Translations under genes and position numbers: made by a program
Notes under the pieces: model-generated
The model's database searches: none
The model's input: only the letters and a program-made list of their open reading frames with translations
Told to the model about the DNA's origin: nothing
Shown here: positions 1-8,342 of the stretch, one piece after another
How positions within the stretch are numbered: the first letter of the stretch is position 1
Layout: the number at the start of each line of letters is the position of its first letter
Assembly: GCA_003521145.1 (NCBI GenBank)
Contig: DOTL01000060.1
Coordinates: 1-44,700, forward strand
Source: Streptococcus sp.
GTDB taxonomy: Bacteria > Bacillota > Bacilli > Lactobacillales > Streptococcaceae
DNA: 44,700 bases
Direction of reading: 5' to 3'

Positions 1-38
1 CTACAGAAATTATAGAGCCAATTTCTGACGATGATTAA
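1..38 (+). CDS. C-terminal tail of an unidentified gene (partial)
   Basis: An open frame enters from the left edge and ends at TAA 36-38, giving the tail TEIIEPISDDD. The acidic end followed at once by a strong terminator suggests the true 3' end of a gene. The product cannot be recognised from 11 residues. Confidence 0.4.
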   Translation, partial: TEIIEPISDDD

Positions 39-48
39 TCTATAGAAC

Positions 49-82
49 AAAAAACCTCCAAAATTAATTCTGGAGGTTTTTT
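49..82. terminator. Bidirectional rho-independent terminator
   Basis: A-run, CCTCCA (55-60), 10-nt loop, TGGAGG (71-76), T-run. It lies between two convergent genes and can end transcription of both. Confidence 0.8.
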
Positions 83-671
83 AACTTAAAATCTTTTTGA
101 TAACTGTTTGAAATTGAGGAAGTTGATGGATAGCAGTTCCGACAAGGATACCTAACATATTTAAGGTGATATCACCTAAATCAAAGACTCCTAAATGTCC
201 GAAGTACTGAATGGATTCGACGGTGAAAAGGGTAAGGAGACAGAGTAGGAGATTACTCAATCGTGAAGAAAAGAGGAGTCCCATAGGGAGGAACATTAAC
301 AGGTTCATGATGGGAACGAAGTGGCTCCCCCAGTATAATTCCCGAGTGAAGGAAAGGGGATTAAGTGAGAGACCTTGGGTACCAATATTTTTCAAGAAAA
401 GTAGGTAGAAAAGAGCAAGAAAGTAAATGAAGTAGAGTAGGAGCAGTGTCTGTTTTTTCAGTTTTCTAGTAAGAAGGAGTTTCAAAAAAGCGTAGACAAA
501 GTAACTCAGTAGGACAATAATGACTAGGTTGAGTAAGACTTTGAAGTAGGAGCCATAATGGGCGATGTAATGAACGTACTGTTCGAGATGTCCCCTATAA
601 AACCAATAAGACAAGCCCAGTGATAGGATTCCTAGTAAGATGTTACTCAATGTTTTTAATGTTTTTGCCAC
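81..671 (-). CDS. VanZ-like family membrane protein
   Basis: A hydrophobic protein of about 196 residues with four to five membrane segments. The segment around FVPIMNLLMFLPMGLLFS, followed by TVESIQYF and GVFDLGDITLNMLGILVG, is typical of VanZ-like proteins. The family is named after the teicoplanin-resistance accessory protein VanZ, but most members have no known function. I chose the GTG start at 671-669: GGAGGA lies 5 nt ahead of it, and a TATAAT box at 703-708 on the same strand sits only about 30 nt upstream, so the frame extending to 782 is untranslated or promoter. The gene is single and convergent with the gene at the left edge. Family assignment is good; function is unknown. Confidence 0.75.
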   Translation of the reverse strand: MAKTLKTLSNILLGILSLGLSYWFYRGHLEQYVHYIAHYGSYFKVLLNLVIIVLLSYFVYAFLKLLLTRKLKKQTLLLLYFIYFLALFYLLFLKNIGTQGLSLNPLSFTRELYWGSHFVPIMNLLMFLPMGLLFSSRLSNLLLCLLTLFTVESIQYFGHLGVFDLGDITLNMLGILVGTAIHQLPQFQTVIKKILS

Positions 672-702
672 TTTGCTCCTCCATTGCATATGATGAGTAC
701 AC

Positions 703-708
703 ATTATA
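703..708 (-). promoter_or_regulatory. -10 box of the VanZ-like gene
   Basis: The minus strand reads TATAAT. No good -35 is seen at 17 nt. The position fits the downstream GTG start and excludes upstream ATG codons. Confidence 0.45.
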
Positions 709-968
709 TCAAAAAAACATTTAAAGAAAGTTAAGAAATTGTAACGAGGTTTTGATAGAATAAAAGGATAAGGCAGAATCAAAGACTAAAAAAGGACTTT
801 GAAACAGCAACTATACTTTCGACTAACAATTTAATGATTTTTGTAAATAGGCTATGAAAGCTTATAAAATAATTAAATTTTAAAAATTAGGAGTCAGCAT
901 CTTGTTTCAGGGTTATTAAAATTTTATTATATAGTAGTGAATTTTTAACATAAAAAGGAGTTCGTCTT

Positions 969-3513
969 ATGAATAAAAAGGTCTTGGGGACAGCTGGAAT
1001 TGCAGCACTTGCAGTTTCTGCTACAGTTGCTAAAGCTGATGAGGTAACGACAAACGATCAAGCCTCAACAACTGCATCAGTATCATCGACGGCTACACAA
1101 GCTGTCCCAACTCAAGCCCAAGTCGAAGCGGCTAGAGAACAAGACAGCGCTGCAAATCAAGCAGTATCGCAACAAGAGTCAGTAGTTGCTAATCATGAAG
1201 CAATTACCAACTAGGCTCAAGCAAATCTAGCGACAGCAGATGCTAACTTGCAAAGTCACAAACAACAGCCGATGAAGCCAGTCCAGAAACTATTGATGCC
1301 GCTCAAGGTTCAAGTAACTACTGCAGAAAATGCGGCTAAGGAAGCTAAGTCAGCAGTCGAAACAGTTCAATCAGCAGACAAACAGCAAGCTGTTGTTAAT
1401 ACAGATCAAGCTAATGTCAATGCTAAAGCTAGTGAAGTTGCTAATGCTCAAAAATCAGTAGATGCCGCTAAAGCAGCCCTTAATGGTTCTAGCGCTTCTG
1501 AAGCAGCTTCTAACCAAGCTAAAGCACAATCAGCTTTTGATGCTGCAACAGCAGCTGAGAAAAAAGCTCAAGAAGAATTGGTGGCCGCTCAGGCAGCTGA
1601 TAAAGAAAAAACTACTGCTATTGCAGCTAAAGAAGGGCAATTGACTGCAGATCAAAATGCAGCAAACCAAGCTAAAGCAGCTTATGAAACTGCACAAACA
1701 GTAGCTAATGAAAAGGCGGCTGCTCTTGCAGCCGGTGAAGCAGATAAGAAAAAAGCAGAATCTTCAACAACTTCAACAGCTAATGTTCGTCAAAAATTCT
1801 CAGTATCACAAGAGTATGTTAATGCCCTTAAGATTCATGAGTCTAAAACAGCGACAGCAGCAGAAATAGCTCAAGCTGAACAAGTCTTGAAGAACGTTAA
1901 TAAACGTGATCGTAGTAACAATAGTTATCAAGACAATGAAGCGGATAAAAATGTTAAAATTAGTGATTTGAATAACCTTAGTGAAGCTCAAATTACAGAT
2001 TTGTCATTGTATGCTTCAAGTTTGATTAACCAAATTCGTACAGCCTTTGGTACAAACTCAAACTTCTGTTTCAAAAGGTAGTATTCTTGCGGCTGACCGT
2101 GTTTCAGATGGTTATGTAGCAGATAACTGGGGTTGGGAAGCTATTACTCATAAATGACATAATAGTGCCGCCCTTGACCGTGCTGGTAAGTCATTTAATA
2201 GTGTAAGTATTGGTGAAAACCTCAATACATGGCAAGGTTTGACAGGACCATTTACACTTAACGACATTAAGAAATATGTCTATGAAGCTATGCTTGACTT
2301 CATGTTTAACGGTAATGAGTGGAACCATGCTCGTTCTATCTCTGGTCTTACAGCAGATGGTGGTGAGTCTTACATTGGAACAGACATCAGTGTTGTTGCC
2401 GGTGCCTTTAACGTTCACGTAAACAATGTCAATAAAAATTCTATCGCTTCTGATAGTAGCTTTTACACAACTAAGATTGCTAACCCATATGTAGGTAACC
2501 AATCTCAATCATCTTCAAATGCAAATCTTGCAGCTGCAAAAACAGCTTATGAAGCTGCTAAGCAAGCTAACGATCAAGCTCAAAGTGATTTAGCTAGTAA
2601 GGAAGCTGCTTCTGAGTCAGCAACTCTTAAGCTTAAGAATACTCAGTCAGAACTTGCAGCTCTTAAAGCGACTGCAAGCAAGTTGGCAGTTGCTCAGAAT
2701 AACCTTTCTGAAAAACAAGCCGCCCTTGCAACTACTAAATCAGAATTGGAAAAAGCTAACGCTGCAGTTGAAAACCTTAATGCTAACGCACAAGAAAAAG
2801 CAGCAGCACTTAGCAAAGCTCAAGCAACTCTTGATGAAAAACAAGCAGAGTTTAAAACAGCTAAAGATAAACTTGCGGCAAGTTCTGCGACCTTGCAACG
2901 TTTGACAAATGCCTACAACGCTGCTAAGCAAGATACTGCTAAGAAACAAGTAGCATTGACTCAAGCTAACCAATCCTTGACAGCTGCTAAGAACCGTGTA
3001 GCAGCCCTTACAAATGCTTCAGGTAACCTAGCTAAGGCTAAAGCAGAATGTGTAACAGCCTTTGCTAAATTTACTGCGGCGAAAGCGGCTCTTTCAACTG
3101 AACGTGCGAAACTTGTTGAATTGTCTGCTAAACGCGATAAATTAACGAGCGAATACACAACTGTGCAAACAGCCTTCGATAACTATATGAAAGCTAAGGC
3201 AGACAAAGAGCGTCAAACACAATTGGCTAAAGAGTATGCTAACATCATCTCTAAAGGTCTTACACCAGTACCTGTTTATGATGTAGATGGTAAAGTTATT
3301 GCTTTCACAACACAAGAACAAGCAGCTCAAACTGTAGCTCAAGTTCCTGTAAATTATGGTCAAACAAAAGCTGAGAAACAAGCTCCTGTACAAGAAGTAG
3401 ACAGCTTGCGAGAAATAGGTGAGTCAATTGCAGCAGGATTAAGTCTTGTAGGTCTCTTCATGACACTATTTGCCGTCCTTGGTTTTGTTGACAGACGTAC
3501 ACGTCGTAACTAA
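969..3513 (+). pseudogene. Decayed SEC10/PgrA-type LPXTG surface protein
   Basis: The original product was a secreted wall-anchored protein of about 848 residues. It has a signal peptide (MNKKVLGTAGIAALAVSATV, then AKADE), an Ala/Gln/Lys-rich coiled-coil stalk, a central SEC10/PgrA-like domain (about 1790-2510, with GWEAITHK, SVSIGENLNTW and GNEWNHARSISGL), a second coiled coil, and a C-terminal hydrophobic segment with an RRTRRN tail. The start at 969 has AAAAAGGAG upstream. Lesions: TAG at 1212-1214; an out-of-frame patch about 1250-1312, where another frame reads TTADEASPETIDAAQ; a frameshift at about 2050-2062; TGA at 2155-2157, probably a former Trp codon; and a sorting motif reading LREIG at 3406-3420. 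LPETG would differ by two single-base changes (CCA to CGA, ACA to ATA). Family members act in surface exclusion or adhesion; here it is non-functional. Confidence 0.85.
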
Positions 3514-3525
3514 TCATTATAGACA

Positions 3526-3547
3526 AAAAACGGCAATTACCGTTTTT
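3526..3547 (+). terminator. Terminator after the surface-protein pseudogene
   Basis: AAAAACGG, loop CAATTA, CCGTTTTT. Confidence 0.75.
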
Positions 3548-3565
3548 AATATGTTTGAGAATCTA

Positions 3566-3595
3566 AAAAAGTTAAGGTCGAAACCTTAACTTTTT
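3566..3595 (-). terminator. Terminator of the glnPQ operon (bidirectional)
   Basis: AAAAA-GTTAAGG, loop TCGAAA, CCTTAAC-TTTTT just past the stop of the minus-strand ATPase gene. Confidence 0.8.
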
Positions 3596-3600
3596 CGTTT

Positions 3601-4341
3601 TTAACCCAAGAAACGTTTGAGGAATTCCTTAGTACGTTCTTCTTTAGGATTTTCAAAGATTTGTTCTGGGCTACCTTGTTCAGCGATTACCCCTTTATCC
3701 ATGAAGATGACACGGTCTGAAACATCACGTGCGAACTCCATTTCATGGGTAACGATAATCATAGTCAAACCGGTTTCAGATAGCTCCTGCATAGTCTTGA
3801 GTACTTCCCCTACCATTTCTGGGTCAAGGGCTGAAGTTGGCTCGTCAAAGAGGATAGCTTCTGGATCAACAGAGAGGGCACGGGCAATGGCCACACGTTG
3901 TTTTTGTCCACCTGAAAGTTGTTTTGGTTTAGCTTTCCAGTATTGTTCCCCCATACCAACTTTCTCCAAGTTAGCTTTGGCGATGCTTTCAGCTTCTTTG
4001 CAATCACGTTTGAGAACGGTTGTTTGAGCTACGATAGCATTTTCCAAAACATTAAGGTTTTCAAAGAGGTTGAAAGATTGGAAAACCATACCCAGTCTTC
4101 CACGATAGGTAGTGAGGTCGTAACCTTTTTCAAGGACATTGTCTCCATGATAGAGGATTTCACCACCTGAAGGTGACTCGAGTAGGTTAATAGAGCGAAG
4201 GAAGGTTGATTTCCCTGAACCTGAAGAACCAATAATTGAGACAACTTCACCCTTTTTGACACTGAGGGAGATATCTTTGAGGACTTCATTTTTTCCGTAT
4301 GATTTTTTGAGGTTTTTAATTTCTAAAATCGTCTCAGTCAT
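3601..4341 (-). CDS. glnQ: Polar amino-acid ABC transporter, ATP-binding protein
   Basis: 246 residues, the usual length for GlnQ-type ATPases. It shows Walker A GSSGSGKST (38-46), the Q-loop VFQSFNLF, signature LSGGQKQRVAIARAL and Walker B AILFDEPTSALDPE followed by the switch His in IIVTHEM. It should energise import by the fused binding-protein/permease encoded just upstream. The stop of that gene and this ATG share one base (TAATG on the minus strand), so translation is probably coupled. The substrate is probably glutamine or another polar amino acid, by family only. It ends at a strong terminator. Confidence 0.9.
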   Translation of the reverse strand: MTETILEIKNLKKSYGKNEVLKDISLSVKKGEVVSIIGSSGSGKSTFLRSINLLESPSGGEILYHGDNVLEKGYDLTTYRGRLGMVFQSFNLFENLNVLENAIVAQTTVLKRDCKEAESIAKANLEKVGMGEQYWKAKPKQLSGGQKQRVAIARALSVDPEAILFDEPTSALDPEMVGEVLKTMQELSETGLTMIIVTHEMEFARDVSDRVIFMDKGVIAEQGSPEQIFENPKEERTKEFLKRFLG

Positions 4342-5888
4342 TAGTGAACCCCTCCTTGTGTGTAAGTATCTTGATCCAAACGGCGTTCTACATAACGCAA
4401 GATGCGTGTCACTGTGAAGGTAAGGACAAAGTAGATTGCTGCGATAACAAAGAATGTTTGGAAGTATTGATAAGTTTGGCTTGCGACAGTGTTACCTGCG
4501 AAGTAAAGTTCCACAACAGAGATAACGTTCAAAACAGAGGTATCCTTGATATTGATAACGAACTCATTACCAGTAGCTGGCAAGATGTTACGGATAACCT
4601 GTGGAAGAACAATCTTACGCATTGTTTGACCATGGGTAAATCCAAGAGCAGTTGCAGCTTCAAATTGTCCTTTATCAACAGCGAAGATACCACCACGAAC
4701 GATTTCACTCATGTAGGCTCCGGTGTTGATAGAAACGATGAAGACAGCTGCTATGGTACGGTCAATATTGACACCAAAGGCCTGGGCAGTACCATAGTAG
4801 ATAACCATAGATTGTACAATCATTGGCGTACCACGGAAAACTTCGATATAGACATTAAGAACCCAACCGAAGAGTTTTTGGAGCAAGGCTACAAATTTAT
4901 TAGAAGCCTTAGGAGCTGTGCGGTAAACACCAATCATAAGACCGATGAAAGTACCCACAACTGTACCGATTATTGAGATAAGAAGGGTAATTCCTGTACC
5001 ACGTAGGAATTGTGGCCAGTTCTTAGCGATGATAGTGCTCATCTGACTAAAAAAGTTTCCTTTTTTAGCCTCATCAGTCTTATCTGCAGGTTGGATGTCA
5101 ATGATGTGATCCATCAGTTTAACACGTTCCTCTTGGCTGATTCCAGCAAGGACCTTATTGACTTGTTCCATTTGCTGGCTGTCTCCTTTACGAAGACCGA
5201 CGGCCAAGGACACGTCATCGTCTGAAACTTGGAAACCACCATCTTTAAGCGTAATCATCTTATATTTTGAGCTAGCTTCTTCAGCAGTTTTGGCTTCAGG
5301 ACGCTCTGAAACATAACCATCGATGATACCTGATGCAAGGGCTTGACGCATAGCCCCAAAGTCTCCCATAGCCGTTTGTTTGCTGACACCTGAGATTTGG
5401 TCAATCAAATTATAGAGATAAACCCCTTGTTGAGCTGTGATTTTAGCATCCTTGAAATCTTTGAGACTCTTAGCGTTGGCATAATCACCATCTGAGCTAA
5501 CAACTATAACAGGTTCGCTTCGGTAGTAGCTATCTGAAAAGTCGATTTCTTGACGACGTTCAGCTGTTGGGCTCATACCTGCGATAATCATATCGATCTT
5601 GCCGGAAGTGAGGGCAGGAATCAAACCTGTCCAAGCTGTTTTGACTACCAAGGGTTTCTTCCCTTGAGCTTCAGCGATTTTTTTAGCGATTTGCACGTCA
5701 TAACCGTTGGCATACTGTTTAGTACCTTCAATTGGAACGGCTCCGTTTGAGTTATCGTCCTGCGTCCAGTTGAAAGGTGCATAGGCAGCCTCCATACCGA
5801 CACGGAGATACTCGTCTGCTTGAGCGCTTGATACTCCGCCAAAAACGAGGAGAAGCGCTGCAAAGCAGGCTACAAAAATTTTTTTCAT
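4341..5888 (-). CDS. glnP: Amino-acid ABC transporter, fused substrate-binding protein and permease
   Basis: 515 residues in a streptococcal GlnP-type fusion. A signal peptide (MKKIFVACFAALLLVFGGVS) is followed by a bacterial SBP_3 domain (about 26-260; RVGMEAAYAPFNW, KIDMIIAGMSPTAERRQEIDFS), then a linker and a permease with several membrane spans. The permease carries the EAA loop (EAATALGFTHGQTMRKIVLP) that docks the ATPase. I chose ATG 5888 because GGAGA precedes it and the signal peptide starts there; the frame upstream to 5954 overlaps the promoter. It is co-transcribed with glnQ. The exact amino acid is not visible from sequence. Confidence 0.88.
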   Translation of the reverse strand: MKKIFVACFAALLLVFGGVSSAQADEYLRVGMEAAYAPFNWTQDDNSNGAVPIEGTKQYANGYDVQIAKKIAEAQGKKPLVVKTAWTGLIPALTSGKIDMIIAGMSPTAERRQEIDFSDSYYRSEPVIVVSSDGDYANAKSLKDFKDAKITAQQGVYLYNLIDQISGVSKQTAMGDFGAMRQALASGIIDGYVSERPEAKTAEEASSKYKMITLKDGGFQVSDDDVSLAVGLRKGDSQQMEQVNKVLAGISQEERVKLMDHIIDIQPADKTDEAKKGNFFSQMSTIIAKNWPQFLRGTGITLLISIIGTVVGTFIGLMIGVYRTAPKASNKFVALLQKLFGWVLNVYIEVFRGTPMIVQSMVIYYGTAQAFGVNIDRTIAAVFIVSINTGAYMSEIVRGGIFAVDKGQFEAATALGFTHGQTMRKIVLPQVIRNILPATGNEFVINIKDTSVLNVISVVELYFAGNTVASQTYQYFQTFFVIAAIYFVLTFTVTRILRYVERRLDQDTYTQGGVH

Positions 5889-5925
5889 TGAAACAATGTC
5901 TCCTATAAAAATGTCATACCTTACT

Positions 5926-5954
5926 ATTTTACAGGAAATTAGTATTAATGACAA
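5926..5954 (-). promoter_or_regulatory. Promoter of glnPQ
   Basis: On the minus strand: TTGTCA (5949-5954), 17-nt spacer, TAAAAT (5926-5931), about 40 nt ahead of the ATG. Confidence 0.7.
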
Positions 5955-5995
5955 TAAGTTGGGATTAGAAAAACAATCTCTATACCAAGATTGTC

Positions 5996-6024
5996 TTCAA
6001 ATACAAGTTGTAATTTGATATAAT
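5996..6024 (+). promoter_or_regulatory. Promoter of uppP
   Basis: TTCAAA, 17-nt spacer, TATAAT at 6019-6024. The leader to the ATG is about 65 nt. Confidence 0.5.
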
Positions 6025-6093
6025 AAGAAGGACGATTTGGAGCCTTAATCATTTTTGGTGTGATGAGGCTAGCATTTTAAAACGGAGATAATT

Positions 6094-6948
6094 ATGCAAA
6101 CGGCACAATTTATTATTGAATTACTAAAGGCAGTCTTTCTTGGGATTGTCGAAGGAATCACTGAGTGGCTACCGATTTCATCTACAGGTCACTTGATTTT
6201 GGTGAATGAATTCTTGAACTTGAGACAAAGTAAAGATTTCATCGATATGTTTAATATCGTTATCCAACTGGGTGCTATTCTTGCGGTTATGGTCATTTAC
6301 TTTAAACGTTTGAATCCCTTCCAACCTGGTAAGACAGCACGTGAAGTGAAATTGACTTGGCAACTTTGGCTCAAGGTGGTCATTGCCTGTATTCCCTCAG
6401 CCTTCTTTGGTCTTCTTTTAGATGACTGGATGGAGGCTCATCTCAGTAATTTCTTTGTCGTAGCTATCATGTTGGTAGTCTACGGGATTGCCTTTATTTG
6501 GATTGAGGACCGCAATCGACGTGTAGATCCTAAGATAACAGATTTGGCACGCATGTCTTACAAGACAGCTTTCTATATTGGTCTTTTCCAAGTCTTGAGT
6601 ATTATTCCAGGGACAAGCCGTTCAGGTGCTACTATTCTTGGGGGTATCATCGTTGGTACTAGTCGTAGCGTAGCTGCTGACTTCACCTTCTTCCTTGGTA
6701 TTCCAACCATGTTTGGTTATAGTGGCCTTAAGGCAGTTAAGTACTTCATTGACGGGAATACCTTGACAGGTGGACAAGTGGCTATTCTCCTGATAGCTAG
6801 TGTGACAGCCTTTGTTGTCAGCTTGTTTGTGATTCGCTTCTTGATGAACTATATTAAGAAACATGACTTCACTGTTTTCGGAAAATACCGTATCGTGCTT
6901 GGTATTATTGTGCTTCTCTATGGAGCTGTCAAACTTATTTTCGGATAA
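6094..6948 (+). CDS. uppP: Undecaprenyl-diphosphatase (UppP/BacA)
   Basis: 284 residues, a polytopic membrane enzyme that removes a phosphate from undecaprenyl diphosphate and so recycles the lipid carrier for peptidoglycan and wall polysaccharide. Overproduction gives bacitracin resistance in this family. Both family signatures are present: EGITEWLPISSTGHLILV near the N terminus, and PGTSRSGATILGGIIVGTSR in the second half. GGAG lies 7 nt before the ATG. The gene is single, with its own promoter and terminator. uppS at 34405 makes the polyprenyl chain that this enzyme recycles. Confidence 0.95.
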   Translation: MQTAQFIIELLKAVFLGIVEGITEWLPISSTGHLILVNEFLNLRQSKDFIDMFNIVIQLGAILAVMVIYFKRLNPFQPGKTAREVKLTWQLWLKVVIACIPSAFFGLLLDDWMEAHLSNFFVVAIMLVVYGIAFIWIEDRNRRVDPKITDLARMSYKTAFYIGLFQVLSIIPGTSRSGATILGGIIVGTSRSVAADFTFFLGIPTMFGYSGLKAVKYFIDGNTLTGGQVAILLIASVTAFVVSLFVIRFLMNYIKKHDFTVFGKYRIVLGIIVLLYGAVKLIFG

Positions 6949-6966
6949 TTACTTTTAAGTAAACTG

Positions 6967-6993
6967 AAAAGGACTTCGATTGAAGTCCTTTTT
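6967..6993. terminator. Terminator after uppP
   Basis: AAAAGGACTTC, loop GATT, GAAGTCCTTTTT. The near-perfect stem also serves the convergent DUF3021 pseudogene. Confidence 0.85.
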
Positions 6994-7007
6994 ATCTGGT
7001 TTAGAGA

Positions 7008-7389
7008 TTATTTTTGGATAAGTTTTCCAAAGATAAGGGAAGCCAGCAACCATAGGTTAAGTCCACAAGTTAAGAAGCTAGCTAGGAGTTTCAAGAAGTC
7101 CACGACATTATGCAAGGGATACCATCCGGACAAACAGAGGATTGGAAGGATGGTAACACACATGATAGAGAAGTGGAGCAGTGATTGCTGTTTGAGCGAT
7201 AAACGGTTATCGTCGTAAATGGGAGCAGTTGCTAGTATGATGAAGACAATTAGCCCCGTAAGAAAGGTAGATTTGTTTACTTGATGAGGTTGCCCCGACA
7301 AGTAGAGAGAGAAGGAGCGTCAATAAACTTGTTATTCCCCCAGCAATGCTAGCTCGTAGCCACCCTTTTTTGTAGGCAGTCATGGTCAT
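7008..7389 (-). pseudogene. Frameshifted DUF3021-like membrane protein
   Basis: Two overlapping minus-strand frames make one protein. The N-terminal part begins MTMTAYKKGWLRASIAGGIT in one frame. The rest continues in another frame as NKSTFLTGLIVFII to LASLIFGKLIQK. The switch lies between about 7296 and 7265. The joined product would be about 125 residues with four membrane segments, the size and pattern of DUF3021 proteins. Such proteins often accompany LytTR-type regulators, but none is adjacent here. The start is ATG 7389 or the next in-frame ATG at 7383. Family naming is tentative; the frameshift is clear. Confidence 0.6.
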
Positions 7390-7414
7390 CACATCCACGT
7401 ATAGATTCACTTTT

Positions 7415-7443
7415 ATTATACAACTTTCTGGGGGAGATGACAG
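7415..7443 (-). promoter_or_regulatory. Promoter of the DUF3021-like pseudogene
   Basis: On the minus strand: CTGTCA (7438-7443), 17-nt spacer, TATAAT (7415-7420). Confidence 0.5.
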
Positions 7444-7530
7444 GTATTAATGGAGAAATACAAGGTTTTGTTAGCATTGAGAAGTTTTTAGAAACCCTAT
7501 CCTAAATAAGACGCAAACTTGCTCAGAAAT

Positions 7531-7559
7531 TGCTATCTCTTGGCTTTTCTAGTATAATG
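7531..7559 (+). promoter_or_regulatory. Promoter of mecA
   Basis: TTGCTA (7531-7536), 17-nt spacer, TATAAT (7554-7559), about 30 nt before the ATG. Confidence 0.65.
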
Positions 7560-7589
7560 AAATAACTACTCGTGCGAGGTTTTTTACAT

Positions 7590-8339
7590 ATGGAAATGAA
7601 ACAAATAAGCGAGACAACTCTAAAAATCATGATTACCATGGAAGATCTTGAAGAACATGGTATGGAATTGAAAGATTTCTTGATTCCCCAGGAAAAAACA
7701 GAGGAATTTTTCTACACTGTCATGGATGAGTTGGACTTGCCTAATAACTTTAAAAATAGCGGGATGCTGAGCTTCCGTGTCACACCACGCAAGGACCGTG
7801 TGGATGTCTTTGTGACTAAATCAGATCTTAAGGAAGACCTTGATTTCAACGATTTGTCAGATATGGACGACAACTCAGGGCTTTCTCCAGAAGAGTTCTT
7901 CAAGGCTCTTGAAGGTAACTTTCTGGACAAGGGGGATATCGAAGCACACCATAAGCTCGAAGAACTTGAGAAGACCTTGGAAGAAGTTGATAAGGCTATG
8001 ACAGAGCCTACCAAGGAAGTGGCTGAAGAAAATATTCGTGAAGACTATACCCACTATGTCTTGGCTTTCTCTGACTTTGATCAAGTAGTGACCTTTACAC
8101 AAGGACTGAAGGATGTACCTGTTGAAGGTTCTGAGCTTTACAAACTTGGGGATGTCTACTATATGACAATCCTTCTTTACTTGGCTGATGAGCCTGATTA
8201 TTACGCGAACAATATGTATGCGCGTTTTCTTGAATATGCGAATGTAGCAGACCGAACACGTGCCTACCTGCAAGAGCATGCAACAATTTTGATGGAAGAG
8301 GACGCCTTACCGGTACTACAAGCAACGAAATGGAGCTAA
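7590..8339 (+). CDS. mecA: Adaptor protein MecA
   Basis: 249 residues, the usual length for streptococcal MecA. It has an N-terminal substrate-binding half (MEMKQISETTLKIMITMEDL), an acidic middle, and a C-terminal half that in the family binds ClpC (YVLAFSDFDQVVTFTQGL onward). MecA delivers substrates to the Clp protease; in streptococci these include the competence regulator ComX. The start is ATG 7590: GAGG lies about 10 nt upstream, and the family begins MEMKQ. A GTG at 7572 in frame is less likely. rgpG follows after 3 nt, so the two are co-transcribed. Confidence 0.93.
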   Translation: MEMKQISETTLKIMITMEDLEEHGMELKDFLIPQEKTEEFFYTVMDELDLPNNFKNSGMLSFRVTPRKDRVDVFVTKSDLKEDLDFNDLSDMDDNSGLSPEEFFKALEGNFLDKGDIEAHHKLEELEKTLEEVDKAMTEPTKEVAEENIREDYTHYVLAFSDFDQVVTFTQGLKDVPVEGSELYKLGDVYYMTILLYLADEPDYYANNMYARFLEYANVADRTRAYLQEHATILMEEDALPVLQATKWS

Positions 8340-8342
8340 GAC

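Noticed and set aside
2191..3393. Long minus-strand frames opposite the surface-protein pseudogene
   Set aside because: They are antisense shadows of repetitive Ala/Lys/Gln codons, with no ribosome sites or family motifs.
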